The position numbers and the translations under genes are program-made. The notes beneath the pieces were generated by a model, which saw only the letters and a list, made by a program, of their open reading frames with translations, did no database searches and was not told where the DNA came from. From Mesorhizobium sp. WSM4306 (GTDB lineage Bacteria; Pseudomonadota; Alphaproteobacteria; Rhizobiales; Rhizobiaceae), in the NCBI RefSeq assembly GCF_007003975.1, contig NZ_VFTC01000025.1, positions 1 to 64,000 on the forward strand: a DNA stretch of 64,000 nt. Direction: 5' to 3'. How positions within the stretch are numbered: position 1 is the stretch's first letter; the number at the start of each line of letters is the position of its first letter. Positions 58,501 to 64,000 of the stretch are shown piece after piece.

Positions 58501-60027
58501 ATGGCCCTGATCAGCCTCAAATCCCTTGGCGTCACCCTGAGTGCGCCGCTGTTTTCCAACCTCGACCTCACCATCGGCACCGGCGACCGGCTCGGCATCG
58601 TTGCCGCCAACGGCCGCGGCAAGTCGACCTTGCTGAAGTGCCTGACCGGCGCGATGGAACCGACCTCCGGCGACATCACCCGCACGCGCGGCCTGCGCGT
58701 CGGCCATGTCGAGCAGTCGGTTCCCCCTGCCCTTCTCGGCCGCACCTTCCATCAGGTGGTGGCCGACGCCTTGCCGGCCGAGCAGGCCGACAGCGAGATG
58801 TGGCGGGTCGACGTGGTGCTGGACTCGCTCGACGTGCCCGAGCCGATGCGCGAGCGACCAATGCAGGCGCTGAGCGGCGGCTGGCAAAGGCTGGCGCTGA
58901 TTGCCCGCGTCTGGGTCACCGACCCGGATGTGCTGTTGCTCGACGAACCAACCAACCATCTCGACCTCGCCAAGATCAGCCAGCTCGAAAGTTGGCTGAA
59001 CGCGTTGCCGCGCGAGGTGCCGGTGGTCATCGCCAGCCACGACCGCGCCTTCCTTGACGCCGTCACCAACCGCACGCTCTTCCTGCGTCCGGAAGAATCG
59101 CCGGTGTTCACGCTAGCCTATTCGCGGGCGAGGCAGGCTCTCGACGAGCTCGATGCCTCGACGGCGCGCAGGTTCCAGCGCGACATGAAGGTGGCGCAGC
59201 AGCTGCGCAAGCAAGCCGCCAAGCTCAACAACATCGGCATCAATTCCGGCAGCGACCTTTTGACCGTGAAAACCAAGCAGTTGAGAGAGCGGGCGGAAAA
59301 GCTGGAAGACGCGGCGGTATCGGCGCATCGCGAGAAATCGGCCGGCGCAATCCGGCTGGCCAACCGCGGCACCCACGCCAAGGTGCTGATCACGCTTGAC
59401 GACGCGGCGGTGGAAACGCCCGACGGCACGCTGCTGTTCAAAACCGGCAAGCGCCACATCTGCCAGGGCGACCGCATCGTGCTGCTCGGTCGCAACGGCG
59501 TCGGCAAGTCGCGTTTCGTCAACTTGATCCGCAACGCCATCGCCGAGCCGGACACGGTGCCGAATGTGAAGGTGACGCCGTCAACGGTGCTCGGCTACAG
59601 CGACCAGGCGCTGGCCGGCATCAGCGGCGACGACACGCCGCTGGCCATGGTCTCGCGCCGCTACGACGTCGGCGAGCAGCGTGCCCGCTCGCTGCTCGCC
59701 GGCGCCGGCGTGGTCATCGAGATGCAGGAGAAGAAGATCGGCGTGCTGTCCGGCGGCCAGAAGGCGCGGCTGATGATGCTGGCGCTCAGGCTCGCCAATC
59801 CCAACTTCTATCTGCTCGACGAACCGACCAACCATCTCGACATCGATGGCCAGGAAGCGCTGGAAGACGAATTGCTCAAGCATCAGGCGAGCTGCGTGCT
59901 CGCGTCCCACGACCGTTCCTTCATCCGCGCCATCGGCAACCGCTTCTGGCTGATCGACAGGCGGCGGCTGACCGAAGTCGAGGATCCGGAAGAATTCTTC
60001 CGATCGGTGGCCGAAGCAGGCGGTTGA
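58501..60027 (+). CDS. ABC-F family ATP-binding protein
   Basis: 508 residues with two ABC domains and no membrane part. Domain 1 (residues 1-200) has A-A-N-G-R-G-K-S-T and the signature L-S-G-G-W-Q-R-L, then L-L-L-D-E-P-T-N-H-L-D. The linker (about 235-300) is Lys/Ala-rich and helical. Domain 2 has L-L-G-R-N-G-V-G-K-S, L-S-G-G-Q-K-A-R and L-L-D-E-P-T-N-H-L-D-I. ABC-F proteins bind the ribosome E site and either tune translation or displace antibiotics. Subtype is not clear from sequence alone. The structured leader with its peptide suggests regulation by translation inhibitors or amino-acid supply. Confidence 0.93.
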   Translation: MALISLKSLGVTLSAPLFSNLDLTIGTGDRLGIVAANGRGKSTLLKCLTGAMEPTSGDITRTRGLRVGHVEQSVPPALLGRTFHQVVADALPAEQADSEMWRVDVVLDSLDVPEPMRERPMQALSGGWQRLALIARVWVTDPDVLLLDEPTNHLDLAKISQLESWLNALPREVPVVIASHDRAFLDAVTNRTLFLRPEESPVFTLAYSRARQALDELDASTARRFQRDMKVAQQLRKQAAKLNNIGINSGSDLLTVKTKQLRERAEKLEDAAVSAHREKSAGAIRLANRGTHAKVLITLDDAAVETPDGTLLFKTGKRHICQGDRIVLLGRNGVGKSRFVNLIRNAIAEPDTVPNVKVTPSTVLGYSDQALAGISGDDTPLAMVSRRYDVGEQRARSLLAGAGVVIEMQEKKIGVLSGGQKARLMMLALRLANPNFYLLDEPTNHLDIDGQEALEDELLKHQASCVLASHDRSFIRAIGNRFWLIDRRRLTEVEDPEEFFRSVAEAGG

Positions 60028-60086
60028 GGGGCGAAGGATCGACGCTCGATGGACTTATGGGTGATCAATTCGTCTGTAAATTATCT

Positions 60087-60113
60087 GCTTACATACCCTT
60101 GATTTATGTAAGC
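60087..60113. promoter_or_regulatory. Operator of the HigBA module
   Basis: GCTTACATA, 9-base spacer, TATGTAAGC, a perfect 9-bp inverted repeat just upstream of the toxin gene. A third half site TTACATA follows at 60121-60127. Antitoxins of the HigA type repress their own operon by binding such repeats. Confidence 0.75.
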
Positions 60114-60131
60114 AATATGTTTACATACGTC

Positions 60132-60410
60132 ATGATCAAGTCCTTCAAGAATAAGGCGCTGTCGGACCTCTTTCAAACCGGGAAAACCGGCAAGATAGAC
60201 GCCAAGATGCACAAGCGCATTCTTGTCCGGCTTGACCGCCTGGAAGCTTCAGAGAAGCCGGAGGAGATGAACCTCCCCGGCTTCGACTTCCACCCGCTGA
60301 AAGGCTTCGATCCCATCCGCTACACGGTCCATGTCAATGGCCCGTGGTGCATCACATTCGAATTCGACGGCATGGACGCCGCCCGCGTCGATTTCGAGCA
60401 ATACCACTGA
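60132..60410 (+). CDS. higB: HigB-type toxin (RelE/ParE superfamily)
   Basis: 92 residues from the ATG at 60132. The HigB pattern is plain: M-I-K-S-F-K-N-K-A-L, then L-V-R-L-D-R-L-E-A-S, L-P-G-F-D-F-H-P-L-K-G, and Y-T-V-H-V-N-G-P-W-C-I-T-F-E-F. HigB toxins cut mRNA in ribosomes. The toxin comes before its antitoxin, the usual HigBA order. The operator palindrome overlaps the promoter region. Confidence 0.9.
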   Translation: MIKSFKNKALSDLFQTGKTGKIDAKMHKRILVRLDRLEASEKPEEMNLPGFDFHPLKGFDPIRYTVHVNGPWCITFEFDGMDAARVDFEQYH

Positions 60411-60437
60411 GGCGGCCAGATTGGAGAAGTTCGACTT

Positions 60438-60746
60438 ATGACCGTGCACAAGCCGACGCGTCCGATTGAGCGTTGTCCCTCCCACCCGGGAGCGCTGCTT
60501 GAAGACATTATCCCGGCAACTGGAAAGACCAAGGTGGAAATCGCAAATCTGCTCGGGATCTCCCGACAGCAGCTCTATGACATCATCCGCGAAAAGAAAC
60601 CGGTTTCGCCGGCTGTGGCTGCCCGCCTTGGGAAGCTGTTCGGCGACGGCGCCGCGATCTGGCTTCGGATGCAAGCGGCTTTCGATGCCTGGCACGCCGA
60701 GCGTGAAGTTGATGTTTCAGCCATTCCGACGCTCAAGGTTGCGTAG
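60438..60746 (+). CDS. higA: HigA-type antitoxin, XRE family
   Basis: 102 residues with GGAG before the ATG. It is a helix-turn-helix protein of the HigA/VapI group. It has H-P-G-A-L-L-E-D-I-I near the N-terminus, N-L-L-G-I-S-R-Q-Q-L-Y-D-I-I-R-E as the recognition helix, and P-V-S-P-A-V-A-A-R-L-G-K-L-F after it. It neutralises HigB and represses the operon. It lies 27 bases after higB. Confidence 0.92.
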   Translation: MTVHKPTRPIERCPSHPGALLEDIIPATGKTKVEIANLLGISRQQLYDIIREKKPVSPAVAARLGKLFGDGAAIWLRMQAAFDAWHAEREVDVSAIPTLKVA

Positions 60747-60880
60747 GCACATTCGGCGGCGTCTGAATGGGATATCAATTCTGCAGCAAAAAATTTCGAC
60801 GACCTGTCGGATCGCCTGAACCTGCTGCGTCCTTGGGATGCCGACACGATGATGCCGGCTTCATCTGAGGAGAAAGCATC

Positions 60881-61054
60881 ATGTCCATTCTGTCATCCAT
60901 AGGCCGCGTCGCCACCCGTTACGCACAAAACCGCGCCCGCCATCGCAGCGAGCGCGAGCTGCTCGCCCTGCCGATCGAACTGCGCAAGGATATTGGCTGG
61001 CCGGAAATCGTCATCGACGCGCAAAACGGCCCGCGGATCTGCAGGGCGCCCTGA
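60881..61054 (+). CDS. DUF1127 domain small protein
   Basis: 57 residues with GAGGAGAAAG before the ATG. The family pattern R-S-E-R-E-L-L-A-L-P-I-E-L-R-K-D-I-G-W matches DUF1127 (YjiS-like). These small Arg-rich proteins of alphaproteobacteria have been linked to RNA turnover and phosphate or stress adaptation (established for some members). It follows higBA on the same strand, with 134 bases between. Confidence 0.83.
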   Translation: MSILSSIGRVATRYAQNRARHRSERELLALPIELRKDIGWPEIVIDAQNGPRICRAP

Positions 61055-61103
61055 CCATGCGGTCGGGAAATATCGATGCAGGCGGCCGCGGGGCGACCGT
61101 TGC

Positions 61104-61718
61104 TCAGTCATTCGTATCGCCCGACAGCGGTGTCGCCTGCATCGATCTGCGCATTTCGAACGCCTCGAACCAGCGCGTCAGCCGCACCCGCGCGCAAAAC
61201 GACGGTAGCTGGCGGAACGCCATCCAGGATAGTGTGGTGGCCAGCGCTATGTGGCCGACATGGAGCGGCGCCTCATCGTCCAGCGTGCTGTCGATCCAGT
61301 CGTAGCTCGCCTCGATTTTTTCGCGGTAGCCTTCGGCAAGGGCGCCGTAACGCAATTGTTCGGGTCTTCTTTCCGTCTCCCAGCGCAAGGCTATGCCCGT
61401 CTGCGCCAACCCCTGGGCAACTGCTTGCAGCCGCAACGCTTGCCAGCGCGCCTCGCCGTCTGGCGGCAGCAGTTTGCGGCCGTCATGCAGCGTGTCGAGA
61501 TAGGCGCAGATGACATCGGAATCGAAGAGCGGCGACGCGTCCGGCCGCAACAGCACCGGCACCTTGCCAAGCGGGTTTTCGGAATAGACGCGCGCATTGC
61601 GCAAAGTCGGGCTGGTCTCGTGATGAATGACCTCGAGCCGGTCGGCAAGGCCGACTTCATGGGCGAAGACCAGTGCCTTGCGCGCGAAGGGCGAGTGGGT
61701 CTGGTAGTAGAGGATCAT
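61104..61718 (-). CDS. Glutathione S-transferase family protein
   Basis: 204 residues. The N-terminal thioredoxin-like domain opens M-I-L-Y-Y-Q-T-H-S-P-F-A-R-K-A, where the Ser is in the active-site position, with G-K-V-P-V-L and the cis-Pro, then L-F-D-S-D-V-I-C. The C-terminal all-helical domain follows (residues 85-190). It conjugates glutathione or has peroxidase activity; substrate unknown. Confidence 0.9.
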   Translation of the reverse strand: MILYYQTHSPFARKALVFAHEVGLADRLEVIHHETSPTLRNARVYSENPLGKVPVLLRPDASPLFDSDVICAYLDTLHDGRKLLPPDGEARWQALRLQAVAQGLAQTGIALRWETERRPEQLRYGALAEGYREKIEASYDWIDSTLDDEAPLHVGHIALATTLSWMAFRQLPSFCARVRLTRWFEAFEMRRSMQATPLSGDTND

Positions 61719-61919
61719 TGTCGTCTCGGGGATTGAAGAAGCAGTCGCGTGTTCTAGCCTGCGGGTTGCGAGGATTGCGCTCTTAATGGGCGCCTCCGAC
61801 GCAAGTTCATTTCATCCAAAAAAATCGCAGCGGCCATGTAGGATTGCCGCCGCCTCGTTCGTCCTAGGGTTCGCAAGACTAGATCAAGCGCCCAGACCAA
61901 ACGCAAAGAGGAGCAAGAC

Positions 61920-62348
61920 ATGACCGACCAGACCCCCGTTCAGCCGGCCGCAAAAGTTCTCGGTGGATTGACCCCCTATCTGCAACTGGACGGCGCCTTC
62001 AGGGCCGCCGAATTCTACAAGAAGGCCTTCGGCGCCGAGCAGGTGTTCTTCTATCCGCCGGACGACCAGGGCCGCACCATGCACATTCATCTCCACATCA
62101 ACGGCTCGACCTTGATGATTTCCGATTTCTACCCCGAAAACGGCATGCCCGCCGTCAAACCGCAGGGCTACACCATGCAGCTCCATCTCGGCGCCGACGA
62201 GATCGACGCCTGGTGGAAGCGCGCTGTCGATGCCGGCTGCGAAGTCGCCGTACCGCTCCAGTTGATGTTCTGGGGCGACCAATGGGGCAACATGCGCGAC
62301 CCCTTCGGTGTCGAGTGGGCGATGAACGCGCCGGCGAAGAAAGGCTGA
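61920..62348 (+). CDS. VOC family protein (PhnB/glyoxalase-like)
   Basis: 142 residues with AGGAG nine bases upstream. It is a small vicinal-oxygen-chelate fold of the PhnB-like branch: L-T-P-Y-L-Q-L-D-G-A-F-R-A-A-E-F-Y-K-K-A-F-G-A near the N-terminus and W-G-D-Q-W-G-N-M-R-D-P-F-G-V-E-W near the end. Members bind a metal and act on small reactive molecules, or confer resistance; substrate unknown. Confidence 0.9.
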   Translation: MTDQTPVQPAAKVLGGLTPYLQLDGAFRAAEFYKKAFGAEQVFFYPPDDQGRTMHIHLHINGSTLMISDFYPENGMPAVKPQGYTMQLHLGADEIDAWWKRAVDAGCEVAVPLQLMFWGDQWGNMRDPFGVEWAMNAPAKKG

Positions 62349-62422
62349 CCATCGCCGACGACGAAGTCCCTCACCGGTTGGCGCCGGTGAGGGAGCATTT
62401 GAGACGTTCCAAGGAGAACCTC

Positions 62423-62773
62423 GTGTCCTATGTCGATGGTTTCGTGCTCGCCGTGCCCAAGGCTAATCTCGATGACTACAAGAAGCTGGCCAACCTCGCC
62501 GGCCCGATTTGGATGGAGCACGGCGCGCTCGCCTATGTCGAATGCATCGGTGACGACGTGCCTTATGGCGAAGTTACCTCGTTTCCGCGTGCCGTGCAGG
62601 CCAAGGACGACGAAGTGGTCATCTTCGCCTGGGCCGTCTATCAATCGCGCGCGAGCCGCGATGCCGTCATGGCCAAGGTGATGGCCGACCCGCGTTTTAC
62701 ACCCGATCGACCTATGCCCTTCGATATGAAGCGCATGATCTTCGGCGGCTTCCAACCGTTCGTGGAGCTGTAG
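62423..62773 (+). CDS. DUF1428 domain-containing protein
   Basis: 116 residues, GTG start with AAGGAGA upstream. It matches DUF1428 (YbaA-like): S-Y-V-D-G-F-V-L-A-V-P, then P-I-W-M-E-H-G-A-L, V-P-Y-G-E-V-T-S-F, and the ending D-M-K-R-M-I-F-G-G-F. It is a ferredoxin-like small fold of unknown function, 74 bases after the VOC protein on the same strand, so probably cotranscribed. Confidence 0.88.
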   Translation: MSYVDGFVLAVPKANLDDYKKLANLAGPIWMEHGALAYVECIGDDVPYGEVTSFPRAVQAKDDEVVIFAWAVYQSRASRDAVMAKVMADPRFTPDRPMPFDMKRMIFGGFQPFVEL

Positions 62774-62781
62774 CCGCTGCC

Positions 62782-64000
62782 TCAGGCCAGCTTGTCGAGG
62801 AGAGGCTTCAGCCGGTCCCCATAGCGCTTCCACAGATCGACCGACCCCTGATACATCGGCTGGCGCACCTGCGCGGCCGAAGCCGTGCGGACCGGCCGGT
62901 CGGTCTCGTGGAACGACAGCACCTTGTCATCCCAGGGCAGGCCGAGATGCGCGATCAGCGCCCGCGTCTGTCCCTCCTGATCGGCGACGAAATTCTCGTA
63001 GCGCACATCATGCACGACGCCGGGCAGCACGCTGCGCCAATGCGCCATGATGTCGGTGTAGAGATTGTGGAAGTCGGCGAGTTCGCCGAGATCATAACCG
63101 TAGCGGTGACTGTCGCCGCGGAAATGCACCTTGTAGATCGAAAGGCAGGTCGCCGCCGCATCGCGCGCGCAATGGATGATTTTCGCCTTCGGCAGCATCA
63201 TATGGATAAAGCCGATGAGCAGGAAGTTGCCGGGCATCTTGTCGGTGACATGCCTGAAGTTGGGATAGCGGGCATGCAGCATGTCGAGATAGGCTCGGCC
63301 TGCCTCGGCAAACTCCGTGTCGGATACATCAATCAGCCCCCAGGGGAAGCCGCCGGGCATATTTGTCGGGAACTGCTTGCCGACCGCGGTCTTCAAAATG
63401 CTGAGCTCGCCCGCACCGTAGACCTCAGGATGGCTGGCGATGATCTGCTCGACCAGCGTCGTGCCCGAACGCGGCATGCCGACGACGAAGATCGGCGTGG
63501 CGTCCGATGCCGCGGCTGGCTTGTGCTTTTCGAAAAAGTCAGCGTCGAACACCGTCTTCATCGCATCGAATTCGGCGCGTGTCCTGACGGGATCGTAGTC
63601 GATGCCCTTGCGGCGAATGGCATTGCCTTCGGCGAAATAGTCGAAGGCCCTGTTGTAATCCTTCAAATCGTCATTGGCCTTGCCGAGGCCGAAGGAGAGC
63701 TGCATGCGCGCCAGGCTGTCGGCCGGCGCCTTGGCGTGCTGTGCCTCCATGCCGGCGAGTTCGGCGTCGCGCTCCTTCTGGCGCTTGACCTGCGTCAGCA
63801 TCAGCCAGGCTTTGGCCATGCCCGGCGTGATCGCCAGCGCCTGCCGGAACATGTCGGCGGCTTCATAAAGCTTGCCTTTTTCCATCAGCCCGACGCCGAG
63901 CCCATGCAACAGGTCGGCATCCTTCGGCCGGATCGTCAACGCCTCGCGGAAGGTTGCCAGCGCCTCGTCCAGACGCCCGGCTTCCTGCAGCGTTTCGGCA
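62782..64000 (-). CDS. TPR repeat and sulfotransferase domain protein, cut by window end
   Basis: The frame stays open to the window edge, so the start is outside. The visible N-terminal part is TPR-like (A-L-A-T-F-R-E-A-L-T-I-R-P-K-D-A at the edge, then Y-E-A-A-D-M-F-R-Q-A-L-A-I-T-P). From about residue 170 of the visible part the sulfotransferase domain has the PAPS 5'-phosphosulfate loop G-M-P-R-S-G-T-T-L-V-E-Q, then H-P-E-V-Y-G-A-G-E and a later A-R-D-A-A-A-T-C-L-S. It moves sulfate from PAPS to an acceptor. Only the last 406 codons are seen. Confidence 0.9.
   Translation of the reverse strand, partial: AETLQEAGRLDEALATFREALTIRPKDADLLHGLGVGLMEKGKLYEAADMFRQALAITPGMAKAWLMLTQVKRQKERDAELAGMEAQHAKAPADSLARMQLSFGLGKANDDLKDYNRAFDYFAEGNAIRRKGIDYDPVRTRAEFDAMKTVFDADFFEKHKPAAASDATPIFVVGMPRSGTTLVEQIIASHPEVYGAGELSILKTAVGKQFPTNMPGGFPWGLIDVSDTEFAEAGRAYLDMLHARYPNFRHVTDKMPGNFLLIGFIHMMLPKAKIIHCARDAAATCLSIYKVHFRGDSHRYGYDLGELADFHNLYTDIMAHWRSVLPGVVHDVRYENFVADQEGQTRALIAHLGLPWDDKVLSFHETDRPVRTASAAQVRQPMYQGSVDLWKRYGDRLKPLLDKLA

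Noticed and set aside
58431..59057. 208-codon plus-strand frame over the ABC-F start
   Set aside because: It is out of frame with the ABC-F motifs and Arg/Pro-rich; no ribosome-binding site.
1..64000. tRNA, rRNA or CRISPR features
   Set aside because: I looked for T-loop patterns, rRNA-like stretches and evenly spaced direct repeats by eye on both strands and found none. A tRNAscan-SE and CRISPR finder run would settle it.

Overview
The window is a piece of an alphaproteobacterial chromosome. It most resembles the Rhizobiales and, by protein content and intergenic repeat types, a Mesorhizobium-like organism. The clues are high G+C with strong third-position bias, rhizobial-type promoters (CTTG.. 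/ CTATAT-like), an LsrB-type LysR regulator beside trxB, a cuckoo-type small RNA with an anti-Shine-Dalgarno loop, DUF1127 and DUF3775 proteins, an extended rhizobial UvrB, and palindromic intergenic elements. No tRNA, rRNA, CRISPR array, transposase or phage structural module was seen.

Layout. 0.2-1.1 kb: an A+T-rich DUF4365 gene, probably acquired. 1.2-5.1 kb: a minus-strand run of RidA, DUF4142, a YihY/BrkB membrane protein, a DUF899 protein and an LprI-type protein. 5.3-9.0 kb: a conserved hypothetical protein, a GNAT acetyltransferase, a lipoprotein lytic transglycosylase, an Ogt-type DNA repair protein, a small secreted protein and a cold-shock gene with promoter and terminator. 9.1-12.4 kb: two overlapping EAL-domain genes (c-di-GMP turnover) and an aspartate aminotransferase. 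12.5-18.0 kb: a cupin protein, two isoprenylcysteine-methyltransferase-like membrane proteins (one frameshifted near its end), an alpha/beta hydrolase, a divergent EF-G paralogue and a 730-base non-coding stretch with one strong and one weaker small-RNA candidate. 18.1-21.8 kb: LsrB-like regulator, trxB, an Lrp-type regulator and a phosphodiester glycosidase.

22.0-29.1 kb holds the ADP-heptose and inner-core lipopolysaccharide pathway as two units: gmhB-gmhA-hldE on the minus strand and hldD-waaF-waaC on the plus strand. Together they take sedoheptulose 7-phosphate to heptosylated lipid A core. 29.1-33.9 kb: greA, a TPR protein, DUF3775, two extensin-like proteins and an LssY_C protein. 34.0-41.5 kb: a quinone-reductase-like MDR divergent from a LysR regulator, a CorC/HlyC-type protein, a DMT transporter, a glucoamylase/beta-1,2-glucanase-like protein, and an FMN reductase divergent from an HxlR regulator across a perfect operator-like palindrome. 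41.6-45.9 kb: an acyl-CoA thioesterase and a three-gene catabolic operon (GMC oxidoreductase, enolase-superfamily protein, 3-hydroxyisobutyrate-dehydrogenase-like). 46-53.5 kb: a lipid kinase, poorly known membrane or secreted proteins, DUF3137 and a CapA-like protein. 53.5-58.1 kb: an A+T-rich exonuclease/endonuclease/phosphatase-fold gene and a very long uvrB. 58.2-60.0 kb: an ABC-F ATPase behind a structured leader with a His/Arg-rich leader peptide. 60.1-64 kb: a HigBA toxin-antitoxin pair with its operator, DUF1127, a glutathione S-transferase, VOC and DUF1428 proteins, and a TPR-sulfotransferase cut by the window end.

The most promising unexplained element is the ABC-F leader at about 58241-58500. 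It combines a promoter, a strong ribosome-binding site, a 26-residue peptide with two 9-base tandem repeats coding His-Arg-His, a 10-bp hairpin over its stop codon, and downstream sequence that could alternately expose or hide the ABC-F start. Next are the anti-SD small RNA near 17.2 kb and the palindromic repeat read in frame inside uvrB.
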